A stretch of DNA of 64,000 bases, from the NCBI GenBank assembly GCA_036513895.1, contig DATBYF010000050.1, positions 54,582 to 118,581 on the forward strand, given 5' to 3'. The stretch is from Palsa-147 sp036513895 (GTDB lineage Bacteria > Acidobacteriota > Terriglobia > Acidiferrales > UBA7541). Below, in pieces: positions 25,659 to 34,965 of the stretch (within the stretch, counting starts at the first letter, position 1; each line of letters opens with the position of its first letter). The notes beneath the pieces are model-generated. The model was not told the origin of the DNA. It ran no database searches and saw only the letters and a list, made by a program, of their open reading frames with translations. The translations under genes were made by a program, and so were the position numbers.

Positions 25659-26892
25659 ATCGCAGCGATTCCGTCGGATGGAGTTGTGCGGCTTTGCTCG
25701 CGGGCAAATAACCGAAGAGAAGTCCCGTCGAGCACGACACCAAAAACGCGATCACCACAGATACCCACGAAACCGGTATATGGATCTCCGTTGGAATCGG
25801 GAAGAAGCGAAGCAGCGCCTCCGCGAAGAATGGAATTGCCACCGCGATGGCAATCCCCGTCAGCGCGCCCGTTCCACTGATGATCACCGCTTCCATAAGA
25901 AACTGATACAGGATCGCCCCGCGCGGCGCGCCGACGGCCATGCGAATGCCGATCTCCCGCGTCCGCTCCGTCACCGTGACCAGCATGATGTTCATGATCC
26001 CGATGCCGCTGATCGCCAGAGCAATCATCGCGATGATAATGAGAACGATGGTCATCGCCAGCGAAATGTGCCGCGCAGTCTCGAGAATCGAGCTCAAATT
26101 CTGAATGTGATACTCCACGCCGGCCCGGTGTCGGCTCATCAGCATCTCGCGCGACCCGCGCGTCACGGCCTCGACATTTTCCGGATGATCGGCCTGCGCG
26201 TAAAAAGTCTTCACGTAATCCTGCCCCGTGTAATAGCTGATCAAGGAGAACGGAGCCAGAATCGAATCGCCGGTGATTTCCGATTCACCGAACGTCGAAA
26301 TTCGCTCGCGAAACACGCCGATTACGGTCAGCGTCAGTTCGCCGACGCGTATTCGATTCCCTACCGGGTCCTCGCCGGGAAACGCGATGGCCGCCAACTG
26401 CGGCGTGAGCAAGCACACTTTGCTGTGCGAGCTCATGTCGTCCTGATCGAAATAACGCCCGCGCACGATTACGAGATGGCGAATTTCCTGAAAGCCTTCC
26501 GTAACCCCGACGACAGCGACCGCATGCACCACGCCGCGCGCTACGATCGTTTGCAAAATCTCGCGCGTCCCGGCAACTTGCGCGACGTGCGGCACGCCGC
26601 TCTTCACCGCCTGCAAGTCAGCCTCGGAAATTTCATCCGCCATGCTGGTAGGCTGCGTGCCTCCCGGATGAATCACTTCGCCGTACACAAGATTCGCGCC
26701 CACCGCCTCAATCTGCGAAATAATGTAGCGCTTCCCCGCCAGCGCCACCGTAACAACCAGCACAATGCACGCGCTGCCGATAATCACGCCAAGCATTGTC
26801 AGCATGGCGCGCAGTTTATTGGCGCGCAGGGCCTCCATCGCGAGACCCCAGGTTTCAGCGAGAACGATGGGCGAATTGGAACGTCGGTCCAA
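25651..26892 (-). CDS. MacB-like ABC transporter permease (FtsX domain), no ATPase part
   Basis: Encodes 413 residues with an N-terminal helix (LRAMLTMLGVIIGSACIVLV), a large periplasmic domain (residues 60-285) with many beta strands, and three C-terminal helices near 285-400 containing TERTREIGIRMAVGAPRG, the FtsX signature. MacB normally carries an ABC ATPase domain before this part or uses a separate MacB-type ATPase. Neither ATPase nor periplasmic adaptor is encoded beside it in the window. Probably exports peptides, lipids or drugs with the TolC-like partner and an ATPase encoded elsewhere. Confidence 0.88.
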   Translation of the reverse strand: MDRRSNSPIVLAETWGLAMEALRANKLRAMLTMLGVIIGSACIVLVVTVALAGKRYIISQIEAVGANLVYGEVIHPGGTQPTSMADEISEADLQAVKSGVPHVAQVAGTREILQTIVARGVVHAVAVVGVTEGFQEIRHLVIVRGRYFDQDDMSSHSKVCLLTPQLAAIAFPGEDPVGNRIRVGELTLTVIGVFRERISTFGESEITGDSILAPFSLISYYTGQDYVKTFYAQADHPENVEAVTRGSREMLMSRHRAGVEYHIQNLSSILETARHISLAMTIVLIIIAMIALAISGIGIMNIMLVTVTERTREIGIRMAVGAPRGAILYQFLMEAVIISGTGALTGIAIAVAIPFFAEALLRFFPIPTEIHIPVSWVSVVIAFLVSCSTGLLFGYLPASKAAQLHPTESLRYE

Positions 26893-27146
26893 GCGATTGC
26901 TTCCGAATCTACCTCAGCGGCGCATCGAGCGTGCGCCCAGTTTCCAGAAGCGCATCATAGTCGTGAGAGGCACTTGTAGCGCCGTGTTTCAGCCCGGCAT
27001 CTTGGTTTCGGCCAACGTATTCGCGCAAGTGCGTAATTCTACAATTCCACCTATCTTATTTGAGTCCCGAAGCACCGCAAACGATGCTTATTAAATCATG
27101 CAACCGGTGGCTGTTGCCCCGACGAAAAGTCGCGCGCACCACAAGT

Positions 27147-27175
27147 TTGACCACCTACAACACGAATGATATAAA
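27147..27175 (+). promoter_or_regulatory. Sigma-70-type promoter of tRNA-Ala
   Basis: TTGACC at 27147-27152, exactly 17 bases, then TATAAA at 27170-27175. The predicted start lies about 19 bases before the tRNA gene. Confidence 0.65.
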
Positions 27176-27200
27176 TGCGTCAGCCGTTTTCTCCACCGGT

Positions 27201-27276
<76 letters not shown>

Positions 27277-27362
27277 ATAAAAATAGATTTATGCCCTTCA
27301 CGTTGTACATCTTGCGCAGCGAAACGCATTGAAAACCTCGTCGGTCATGCTATTCGGCCGCA

Positions 27363-27448
27363 GAAGGCTCCTGCCTTCGCCAATATTTTCGCAACTTTCG
27401 CCCGACCACCATGTTATTCAGAGCCGGGAGGCTCCTGCTGCCTCCCGG
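27363..27448. repeat. Two related GC hairpins downstream of tRNA-Ala
   Basis: GAAGGC (27363-27368) pairs with GCCTTC (27373-27378), loop TCCT. CCGGGAGGC (27424-27432) pairs with GCCTCCCGG (27440-27448), loop of seven. Both share GGCTCCTGC. No T-run follows, so they are more likely a repeat than a terminator. Similar hairpin sequence occurs at 42425-42446. Confidence 0.5.
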
Positions 27449-27595
27449 AACCCATTCGCAATATCCGCCGAATTCCCCAGAGCCGAAGCCTTCGTCCTTC
27501 TGCACATTGACTTGACGTTGAGCCCATCCTAATATGCGCAGCACCGCGAGCAGCGCACGCGAACTCTCGCCGACACGCTGCGGAGGCCCCAAACG

Positions 27596-27889
27596 ATGGA
27601 GTGGCGCGATATTCATACTGACCGGCTCGAGGAATTGGCGCTGATCCATCGCTTTTCGATCAAGAAACGCCAAAATAACGCCGAAATCGATTTTCACATC
27701 ACCGTAAAGGAATTCGCCTCGCCGCCCCAGGGTCAGCACTTGCGCTTTTTCGCTGTTGCCGATCGCGAAGTCAATCAGAAGACAGCGCCTTTCCTGCCTT
27801 CCGGCTGGGGTGATACCATCGGTCAAGCGCTGCGGGATTGCATCCAGCTCATCCGGCAATTCCCTTACGAAGCTCACGAGCAGGATTAG
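27596..27889 (+). CDS. Hypothetical protein upstream of a STAS protein (97 aa)
   Basis: ATG at 27596 follows GGAGG by about nine bases. The product begins MEWRDIHTDRLEELALIHRF, is charged and contains a beta-rich middle (NAEIDFHITVKEFA), followed by WGDTIGQALRDCIQLIRQFP. It stops four bases before the GTG of the STAS gene, so they are one operon. The product might be a partner such as an anti-sigma regulator, but no GHKL-type ATP motif is seen. A longer antisense frame covers it; the direct link with the STAS gene favours this strand. Confidence 0.65.
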   Translation: MEWRDIHTDRLEELALIHRFSIKKRQNNAEIDFHITVKEFASPPQGQHLRFFAVADREVNQKTAPFLPSGWGDTIGQALRDCIQLIRQFPYEAHEQD

Positions 27890-27893
27890 ATTC

Positions 27894-28253
27894 GTGGAAC
27901 TCAATAAAAAAGAAATCGAGCCTGGCATCCAGTTGTTCGAACTCACCGGAAGCATTCACACCGGCCCGGAATGCAAGCGTCTCGACCAAGCCGTAGATGA
28001 ACAGGTGCAGCACAATCAAATGCGCATCATTTTCGACTTTACCCGCGTCACCCACATTGACAGCTCGGTCATCGGCCTAATCGTGAAAAGCCATTCGCGC
28101 CTCAAAAAATCCGGAGGCGAACTGCGCCTGGTAGTCGCCGGTGGAATGGTCGAAAAGGTCCTCAAATTAACGCAAATAAACCGCGTAATCACCCTCTACC
28201 CCACAACCACAGATGCGGTCACAAATTTCCCGCCGCAAAAAGCGGCCTCGTAA
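27894..28253 (+). CDS. STAS-domain protein, anti-sigma factor antagonist type
   Basis: Encodes 119 residues from GTG at 27894. The core strand-helix unit is visible: FELTGSIHTGPECKRLDQAV, MRIIFDFTRVTHIDSSVIGL with the conserved Ser that is phosphorylated in SpoIIAA-type proteins, and ELRLVVAGGMVEKVLKLT. Such proteins switch between phosphorylated and free forms to release a sigma factor or control another partner. A longer frame upstream was rejected because it overlaps the preceding gene. No kinase or sigma factor is encoded next to it. Confidence 0.85.
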   Translation: MELNKKEIEPGIQLFELTGSIHTGPECKRLDQAVDEQVQHNQMRIIFDFTRVTHIDSSVIGLIVKSHSRLKKSGGELRLVVAGGMVEKVLKLTQINRVITLYPTTTDAVTNFPPQKAAS

Positions 28254-28293
28254 CAAGATCCGCTGCCCGCAGTACGACGATGAGTAAAAGGCC

Positions 28294-30699
28294 ATGATCT
28301 TTAAACACAGCATCCGGATGTTGGCAAAGGCGCCCGGATTCACCCTCCTCACCGTTGTGACGCTCGCGCTAGGAATCGGCGCGAACACGGCAATCTTCAC
28401 CGTAGCCAATTCAGTTTTACTGCGGCCTCTAGCGAACAAAGATCCCAGCCAACTCATGCGTATCAGCACCCAGCGGGATGGCACTTGCTGCGTCTCGCTT
28501 CCCTACTACGCTTTGCTGCGCGACACGAACCGTTCCTTTTCGGGCGTGGCAGCATACCAATTCGACGCCGCGAACATGGCAGGCCGCGACGCCGTCGAGC
28601 AGATCGAGGCGGAGCGCGTGAGCGGAAACTTTTTCGACGTTCTCGGCGTGCAACCACTCGCCGGCCGAACATTTCGTCCGGAAGAAGACCAGCCCGGCGC
28701 TCGACAAGTCGCATTGATCGGCTACGAGCTGGCCAGCCGGCTTTTTGGCAACGAACGAAGCGCGCTTGGCCAACACCTCGCTTTGAATTCAAAGGACTAC
28801 ACGGTCATCGGAGTACTTCCCCCGAAGTTCGGCGTGCAGCTGCTCGGCCGGCAGCCCGAACTCTGGATGACGCGGCTGATCGATTTCAGTCTCGTAACGC
28901 CGGAGCGCGTGAATCTTGGCGGCATGTATTACGAAGTGATCGGCCGGCTGCGTCCGGGCGTCACACCATCAAAAGCGCAGGCGGAATCCAGGGTGATTTT
29001 TCAGCAGTATAAACACGACAAGCCCGGCAATTTCGATTCGACCTCCGACGTGAACATGACGGTGACCGATCTCCAGGCAAATCTGGTTGCTAACGTTCGC
29101 CCAACTCTGCTGATACTTTCGGCGGCTGTCGGTTTTGTCCTGTTGATCGCGTGTGCCAACGTCGCCAGCCTACTGCTCTTTCGCGCGCTCGCGCGACGAA
29201 AGGAATTCGCGATCCGCAGCGCTCTGGGGGCCCCGCGCTGGGCGATGGTCCGCCAGCTCCTGACCGAAAGCGTGCTGTTGGGGATTGCGAGCGGCGGTCT
29301 GGGTGTTTTTCTCGGTCAAATCGGAACGCGGTTCCTCGGTGCGTTCGCGCAAACCAATCTGCCTCAGTTGGTTGACGTCCCGATCGACTGGCGTGTGCTC
29401 GCGTTTACGTTGGGGATTTCAGTGTTGAGCGGAATCGTATTTGGACTCACTCCCGCCTTGCAGCTGTCGCGCCCCGATGTCGGCGCAATGTTATCCGAAG
29501 AAGGACGCGGATCTGCGGGAAACCGGCAACGAAATCGCGCGCGGAGTGTGCTCGTCACCTCTCAAGTCGCCCTATCGATGATTTTGTTGATCGGCTCAGG
29601 GCTGCTAATACGAAGTTTTGTGAAGTTGCGGTCGGTGGACCCGGGATTTGACGCCGCGCATACCCTGACCGCCCGGGCGTTCCTCCCGCCCACAAGCTAC
29701 GCCACCGCACCGGAGCGGATTGCGTTCTATCAGGATGCGCTGCGACATCTCCAATCGATTCCAGGTGTGGAGTCCGCAGCCATCTCGACCGCATTGCCGG
29801 TACTCCCGACGCACGAGGCTCCCGCGCGATTTGAGGGTGCGCCCGAGGTTGAGCTTGGCCGCCGTCCAACTGTGATGATCGAATCGATAAGTCCTGATTA
29901 TCCGAAGGCGATAGGCGCGCCGTTGGTCGAAGGCCGTCCATTCCTAGATTCCGATAACGCGACCGCCGCGCCTGTCGCAATCGTGAACCAAACTGCAGTG
30001 CGGCGCTTTTGGCCCAATCAGGATCCAATTGGCAAGCTCGTTTGGATCGGAACGCTGGCTCCCGTTCGTGTTGTCGGTGTGCTGCGCGATGATAAGAACG
30101 AAGCCCTCGCGACACCCCCGCAGCCGGAAGTGTTCTTTCCATATCCACAGTTCCCCTATCCTATGCTTTACCTCACCCTGCGCACGTCGATGGATCCACA
30201 CACACTCGCTTCGGCGTTGCGCGAGCAGGTTGCGGCAGTGAACCACTCCCAGCCCGTCACCGACGTGCAAACAATGGAAGACCGCGTCGCCTCGGGAAGC
30301 GCATCAACGCGTTCGATGATGCTCTTGGTCGGCGTCTTTTCAGCGACGGCGCTGATTTTAGCGATTGTTGGAGTCTATGGTTTGATCGCCTTCCTTGTCG
30401 CGCAGCGCACGCAGGAAATTGGCATTCGCATGGCCCTCGGAGCAACGAACGCCGACATCTTTAGACTCGTCATCGGAAACGGAGTCAAACTTGCCGCCGT
30501 CGGAATCATGATAGGCCTCGCAGCTTCATTCGCGCTCACGCACGTGATGGCGAGCCTTCTATTTCAAACGAGCCCATTCGACCCCATCACGTTTACTGGA
30601 AGCGCAGTTATTTTTGCTGCTGTAGCGGCGCTAGCGAGTTATATCCCCGCGCGGCGCGCAATGCGCATCAATCCCATCCACGCGCTCCGCGCTGGCTGA
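28294..30699 (+). CDS. ADOP-family (acidobacterial duplicated orphan permease) ABC permease
   Basis: Encodes 801 residues. The protein contains two MacB-type halves, each with an N-terminal helix, a periplasmic domain and three helices. The N-terminus KHSIRMLAKAPGFTLLTVVT and the stretch VTLALGIGANTAIFTVANSV are diagnostic of the ADOP family, whose members are very numerous in Acidobacteriota. The FtsX motif occurs as ARRKEFAIRSALGAPR near residue 305 and QRTQEIGIRMALGATN near 705. No ATPase gene is adjacent, as is the rule for this family. Substrate unknown; inner membrane. Confidence 0.93.
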   Translation: MIFKHSIRMLAKAPGFTLLTVVTLALGIGANTAIFTVANSVLLRPLANKDPSQLMRISTQRDGTCCVSLPYYALLRDTNRSFSGVAAYQFDAANMAGRDAVEQIEAERVSGNFFDVLGVQPLAGRTFRPEEDQPGARQVALIGYELASRLFGNERSALGQHLALNSKDYTVIGVLPPKFGVQLLGRQPELWMTRLIDFSLVTPERVNLGGMYYEVIGRLRPGVTPSKAQAESRVIFQQYKHDKPGNFDSTSDVNMTVTDLQANLVANVRPTLLILSAAVGFVLLIACANVASLLLFRALARRKEFAIRSALGAPRWAMVRQLLTESVLLGIASGGLGVFLGQIGTRFLGAFAQTNLPQLVDVPIDWRVLAFTLGISVLSGIVFGLTPALQLSRPDVGAMLSEEGRGSAGNRQRNRARSVLVTSQVALSMILLIGSGLLIRSFVKLRSVDPGFDAAHTLTARAFLPPTSYATAPERIAFYQDALRHLQSIPGVESAAISTALPVLPTHEAPARFEGAPEVELGRRPTVMIESISPDYPKAIGAPLVEGRPFLDSDNATAAPVAIVNQTAVRRFWPNQDPIGKLVWIGTLAPVRVVGVLRDDKNEALATPPQPEVFFPYPQFPYPMLYLTLRTSMDPHTLASALREQVAAVNHSQPVTDVQTMEDRVASGSASTRSMMLLVGVFSATALILAIVGVYGLIAFLVAQRTQEIGIRMALGATNADIFRLVIGNGVKLAAVGIMIGLAASFALTHVMASLLFQTSPFDPITFTGSAVIFAAVAALASYIPARRAMRINPIHALRAG

Positions 30700-30741
30700 A
30701 CTGCCCGAAATCGTTTCTGCGACGATCGTTGAACATCTACT

Positions 30742-30754
30742 ACACCACTGGTGT
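30742..30754. promoter_or_regulatory. Short perfect inverted repeat ACACCA-C-TGGTGT
   Basis: A 13-base dyad lies in the 235-base gap before the PilZ-like coiled-coil gene. It could bind a small dimeric regulator or be chance. No promoter was clearly identified. Confidence 0.25.
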
Positions 30755-30934
30755 CAGTGCATGATTTCGGTTGCATCGTCGCCCAACTAAACCCTCAGTC
30801 ACCTCTTGCCGATACGCCACCGTATGGCGCAACTCGCTCCTTTCTAGTAACTAATAGACCAAGATTCGACGAAATCGCCGCTCCAACGCCTAGGACTAGT
30901 ACTATCCTTCACACACCAGCCTTCGGGGGATATC

Positions 30935-32374
30935 GTGTCGCAAACATCTGGTACTAAGCCCGCTCAAGCGGCTCGGCGCAGCACGCGCATCGAAGAGACC
31001 ATTCCGCTCACCGTCATCGGCGTTGACTCGGCTCGCGGCCCATATCGCGAGCAAGTCTTCACTTCAGCGATCAGCTTTCACGGCTGTAAGTACGAGTCGA
31101 AGTTTGACGTGCTGAACAATTCTCTCGTGCTCCTGGAACTTGGCGGTGAAACTCCCGATTCCCCGACGATTACGGCGCGGGCGCGCGTGAAATGGGCCAA
31201 GCGTCCCGGCTTCACCGGCGGCCCTCATCTCACCGCCATCGAACTCGAAGAGCCCGGCAACATCTGGGGCCTTGAGTCTCCGCCGAAAGACTGGCTGGAA
31301 GTCGAAGAGCGAATCAAGTCAGGCATCGAGCCGGTCAAGCCGCAGCCATTTCTCGTGTCACGCGCCGAATTTGCGTCAACCACCTTGGCAGTGGCTGAGC
31401 ATGCCAGCTCCAATCTGAGTTTTGCTGCCGAGTCTCCTGTGCATCAAGCTCCGGTGCATCAAGTTGTCGCACATCAAGCCGCCGCTGCCGCTCGGCCCGT
31501 AGGCGACTTGATGCGAAATTTCCAGGCCGAAATGGAAAGTTTCCTCTCCCAAGCAGCCAGCGCCGCCGTCCGCGATCGCGTCACCGCGACGATGGAAGAG
31601 GCGCGCACGATGCTCCGCGAAGAAGCCAGGCGCGCCCTCGCGGAAACCGCAGCGATGCAAGCGACGCCGCTCATCGAACAATCGCTTCGCCAGTTCAAGA
31701 ACGCCAGCCAGGAAACAGCTCTCGCGTTTCAAGTCCAATGGAGCCTCAAACTCGAAGAGGACATCGCCAAGGCCCTCGGCCGCATCGAGGAGCGGCACAG
31801 CGAGCTCGACGCTGTGGCAGAAGGCATGGCCGCTAGCGCGATTCAGCGCCTGCAGCGCGCTCTGGAAGCTTCGCGTCGCGACGGCATCGAGCGCATCATC
31901 TCCGGCCTCAAGGAACAATTCACTCCTCTGGTCGAACAGGCCAAGTCCGCGACGGCCGAATTGAGCGCCTGCAAGGTTGAAGCCTCCAAAGTATTCGAGC
32001 AGTCGCTCGAGGAATTTTCCGCTCGCACCGAGGAAATCTGCGCGCGCCTCGAACAGAAATTCGAATCAGCGCTCGCCGAACGTCTCGAGTCGGCGCAGCA
32101 GGAACTCGATCGCTCGTCCATGATCGCGACCAGCGTCGCTCTCGATAGCCTGCGCCAGTCATCGCAGCAGTACGAAGCCGAAGTGCGTGCGAAATTGCAG
32201 CGCGAAGTCGTCCCCGTTTCCGAAGAAGCTCTAGCGGCTCTCAAGCAAACCGCTGGAGATGTGAGACGCGAATTTGCCGAGGAAATGAACGATCGCACGC
32301 GCCGTCACTTTGAAGAAATCAGCGCGGCAATTGCAGGCCTGGGCAAAATCGGGAAAAAGAATCCGGCAAAGTAG
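30935..32374 (+). CDS. PilZ-like N-terminal domain with long coiled coil (479 aa)
   Basis: GTG at 30935 follows GGGGGA by four bases. Residues 15-125 resemble a PilZ fold: RRSTRIEETIPLTVIGVD, where RRSTR recalls the RxxxR of c-di-GMP-binding PilZ proteins, then ISFHGCKYESKFDV and VKWAKR. A spacer with VHQAPVHQVVAHQ follows, and residues 190-470 are heptad-rich helix with Glu, Arg and Ala, like apolipoprotein or chemoreceptor coils. It may sense c-di-GMP and build a filament or scaffold. The gene is followed by a second PilZ-like gene 88 bases downstream. Confidence 0.72.
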   Translation: MSQTSGTKPAQAARRSTRIEETIPLTVIGVDSARGPYREQVFTSAISFHGCKYESKFDVLNNSLVLLELGGETPDSPTITARARVKWAKRPGFTGGPHLTAIELEEPGNIWGLESPPKDWLEVEERIKSGIEPVKPQPFLVSRAEFASTTLAVAEHASSNLSFAAESPVHQAPVHQVVAHQAAAAARPVGDLMRNFQAEMESFLSQAASAAVRDRVTATMEEARTMLREEARRALAETAAMQATPLIEQSLRQFKNASQETALAFQVQWSLKLEEDIAKALGRIEERHSELDAVAEGMAASAIQRLQRALEASRRDGIERIISGLKEQFTPLVEQAKSATAELSACKVEASKVFEQSLEEFSARTEEICARLEQKFESALAERLESAQQELDRSSMIATSVALDSLRQSSQQYEAEVRAKLQREVVPVSEEALAALKQTAGDVRREFAEEMNDRTRRHFEEISAAIAGLGKIGKKNPAK

Positions 32375-32462
32375 AAAAGGTAGACGCAGAGGAAACATTT
32401 AGAGGAAGAAGTAGAGATCGTGGTGGGCGTTCAGCAAGGCCGGTCCAGAAGGTGAGTCGAAT

Positions 32463-33116
32463 ATGGCGACGGAAGCACAAGTTTCATCTTCAGTAGCGGA
32501 TTCACCAAGCGAAGCGCACCACCATTGTAGCGTCGCGCCTTGCGAACGCGACGTAGTTGCCGAACTCGATTCCAAGCCGCTGTGCGTCGAACATTTCCTC
32601 ACCGTTTCGATGAACGAGCTCGAAGAGCGCGCGCGCAAGCTCACCGTCGAAGCCTTCGAAAGTTCCGAAACAACTTCCTTCCGCGATCTCATTTCTTCTT
32701 GCGCTCAACAGGCTCACCGGCTCTCCCAGGACGAGCGCAATGCCGACACTCGAATTAAAGCGCGCCTGCTCGATATTTTCTTGCGCGCATCGCAGCTCGG
32801 CCAGAGCCTTCGCCGCAGCCCGCGCGTCGAATCAGCTGTATCGGTCTACGTCCGCCGCGAAGAATCCGGAAGAACCTGGGAAGAAGAGACGTGGACTTCC
32901 ACGCTGAGCCTTCACGGCGCCGGCTTGAGTTGCCGGCACCTCGTCGAAAAAGGCGGCTTGGTAATACTTTGCCGCAAAGACAAAGGCGAGCGAGCGCGGG
33001 CGCGTGTCGTCTACTGCCGCTACGATGGACAAGGCCGCCGTCAGATCGGCGTAGAATTTCTAGACCGCCCCGATTTCTGGGATTTTTTGAAGCAGCCGCA
33101 AAACGAACCCGCCTAG
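32463..33116 (+). CDS. Hypothetical protein with Cys/His N-terminus and PilZ-like C-terminus (217 aa)
   Basis: ATG at 32463. The N-terminal 45 residues contain HHHCSVAPCERD and KPLCVEHF, which may bind a metal ion. A helical middle follows (RDLISSCAQQAHRLSQDERN). The C-terminal 90 residues (VYVRREESG-RTWEEETWTST, then VVYCRYDGQGRRQIGVEF) end in LDRPDFWDFL, a typical PilZ ending (GVEF...P..FW). The two strands of basic residues before it could bind a cyclic dinucleotide. Probably works with the preceding PilZ-like protein. Confidence 0.68.
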   Translation: MATEAQVSSSVADSPSEAHHHCSVAPCERDVVAELDSKPLCVEHFLTVSMNELEERARKLTVEAFESSETTSFRDLISSCAQQAHRLSQDERNADTRIKARLLDIFLRASQLGQSLRRSPRVESAVSVYVRREESGRTWEEETWTSTLSLHGAGLSCRHLVEKGGLVILCRKDKGERARARVVYCRYDGQGRRQIGVEFLDRPDFWDFLKQPQNEPA

Positions 33117-33230
33117 CCCCGTGTAAACACGCATAGAAACATCGCGGATCCCTCGCGCCTCGCCGCGACAACGTCACTCGTCGCGCAAACAGCGCTCTAC
33201 CACCAGACGCGTTGCAAAAAAACGAACGGC

Positions 33231-33262
33231 GTCATCCCGAGCCAAGCGAGGGATCCCTCTTG
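33231..33262. repeat. Dispersed repeat copy (GAGGGATCCCTCTT type)
   Basis: GTCATCCCGAG and GAGGGATCCCTCTT at this site match the left arm of the inverted repeat at 16495-16531. A shorter opposite-oriented piece with GGATCCCTCGC lies near 33147-33165. They fill the gap between the PilZ gene and the beta-glucosidase. Confidence 0.6.
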
Positions 33263-33305
33263 GCTTAAACTCTCGCAAAAGGAAGAATGAATCGTGGCCG
33301 CGCGA

Positions 33306-34793
33306 TTACGTTAATGTCCCGCTCGCCGCCAATTTCCCGTACCACAGTCCCGAATCCTTAATCGTCCGCTTCTGCGTTCTAAAATCCACAAACGTAAATC
33401 CGAACCGCTGCGTATAGCTCTCCGCCCATTCAAAATTATCGAGCAAACTCCACGCGTGATAGCCGCGAATATTCGCGCCATCCTTAATCGCTCGCCCAAC
33501 GGCACCTATGTAGCCGCGGAAAAATTCGATCCGCCGCTGATCGGCCACTCTTCCGTGCTCATCCGGCGTATCTCCGTAAGAGCAGCCGTTCTCCGTAACC
33601 TCGATAATCGGATTGTTGTAATCGCGCGAAATCCGCATCAGCAATTGGTAGAAGCCGTCGGGCCACACTTCCCAACCGAATTCGGTCCACGGCCCATGTT
33701 GCCCATCGGTGTGGCTGTAATTCAGATTGGCGCGATCGTTAGCATCGGCGATGATCGACCGGTCGTAATAATTGATCCCCAGATAATCGAGCGGCACCTT
33801 CGTGATTTCCATATCTCCCGCGTGCACCCCAAGCATTTCCGGAGTGATCAACGAAGCCAGCACTTTCGGATATTCACCCTTCAGCGCCGGATCGATGAAC
33901 CACGCATTGCGAAACGCGTGATAGCGCTCCGCCGCGGCCTTATCCGCTTCCGATGGAGTCTTGGGATGTGCGTAGCTGGTATTGAACGCGGTGCCAACTT
34001 TCGCGTTCGGGCGCGCGGCCTTGATCGCGCGGAAGCTCTGCCCCTGCGCAAGATTCACAACGTGCGTGGCGCGAATGAAATCGTGCATATCCATGCGGCC
34101 GGGCGCGTGGACGCCGGTGTAGTATCCGAGGTAAGTAAAAATCCACGGCTCATTGAATATCGCCCAATCCGAAATCCCATCGCCCAGTTCCTTCGCCACG
34201 ATCGATGAATAATCAGCCATGCGTCCGGCCAGTCCGCGATTCGGCCATCCGCCTTGATCCTCGAGCGTCTGCGGCAAATCCCAGTGATAAAGAGTTGCCA
34301 GCGGCCGAATATTCGCTTCGTGCAGCGCGGCTATGAGCCGCTTGTAGTAATCGAGGCCTTGTTGATTCGGCGCGCCCGTTCCATTTGGCTGGATGCGTGG
34401 CCAGCTGATCGAGAAACGATAGCTCGAAAGATTCATCTGCTTCATGATGGCGATGTCTTCCTTGAAGCGATGGTAGGAATCGCAAGCGACATCGCCTGTC
34501 GCCGAGCCTTTGATGTTGCCGGTGGTGTGAGAGAAGCGATCCCAAACGGATTCGCCCTTGCCGCCTTCCTTCCACGCGCCTTCCACCTGATATGCGGCGG
34601 TCGCGCTGCCCCAATGAAAATCGTGCGGAAATTGAAACGGCTCGGGCGGAACGCCGGGCGTCGTGCCAAACGGCGCTCTCTGGTCCGGCGAATCAGCAAT
34701 ACTGAAAAGCGAACCGCGCGGCACAAGCGTCGTTCCAGCAATTCCAAGCGTGAGCCAAAGAAAATTGCGGCGATTCAGTCCATCCGAAGGCAT
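33306..34793 (-). CDS. GH1 beta-glucosidase with Tat signal
   Basis: Encodes 495 residues. The N-terminus has a twin-arginine motif (NRRNFLWLTLGIAG) followed by a hydrophobic stretch, so it is exported folded. The TIM barrel starts at FPHDFHWGSATAAYQVEG. The catalytic acid/base Glu is in AIFNEPWIFT near residue 225 and the nucleophile Glu in IEVTENGCSY near 405. The tail GYHAWSLLDNFEWAESYTQR is the conserved substrate-binding loop. It hydrolyses beta-glucosides such as cellobiose; the periplasmic location fits oligosaccharide processing. It is transcribed alone. Confidence 0.93.
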   Translation of the reverse strand: MPSDGLNRRNFLWLTLGIAGTTLVPRGSLFSIADSPDQRAPFGTTPGVPPEPFQFPHDFHWGSATAAYQVEGAWKEGGKGESVWDRFSHTTGNIKGSATGDVACDSYHRFKEDIAIMKQMNLSSYRFSISWPRIQPNGTGAPNQQGLDYYKRLIAALHEANIRPLATLYHWDLPQTLEDQGGWPNRGLAGRMADYSSIVAKELGDGISDWAIFNEPWIFTYLGYYTGVHAPGRMDMHDFIRATHVVNLAQGQSFRAIKAARPNAKVGTAFNTSYAHPKTPSEADKAAAERYHAFRNAWFIDPALKGEYPKVLASLITPEMLGVHAGDMEITKVPLDYLGINYYDRSIIADANDRANLNYSHTDGQHGPWTEFGWEVWPDGFYQLLMRISRDYNNPIIEVTENGCSYGDTPDEHGRVADQRRIEFFRGYIGAVGRAIKDGANIRGYHAWSLLDNFEWAESYTQRFGFTFVDFRTQKRTIKDSGLWYGKLAASGTLT

Positions 34794-34965
34794 CGAGTTT
34801 CTCCCGCACAGTTTTTAGCACAATCAGGCCAAATGGCGAACAAATTCGGCAGCGATCGGCGCCGTTGTGCGCACCATACGCTTCTGTGTCGGATTGGCAC
34901 GCGAGCAACCGGTCTTCACTTCCCGGCTTCCCTGCGGCCCATTCGACCCGGAACCTCGGTCTGCG

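Noticed and set aside
25678..26979. 433-codon plus-strand frame
   Set aside because: Antisense of the MacB-like permease; the translated sequence is rich in Arg, His and Asp without any motif, as expected for a shadow frame.
27363..27448. Terminators for tRNA-Ala
   Set aside because: Hairpins are strong but have no T-run and lie 90-170 bases after the tRNA.
27350..27955. 201-codon minus-strand frame
   Set aside because: Covers hairpins and both genes of the STAS operon; no ribosome-binding site and no family.
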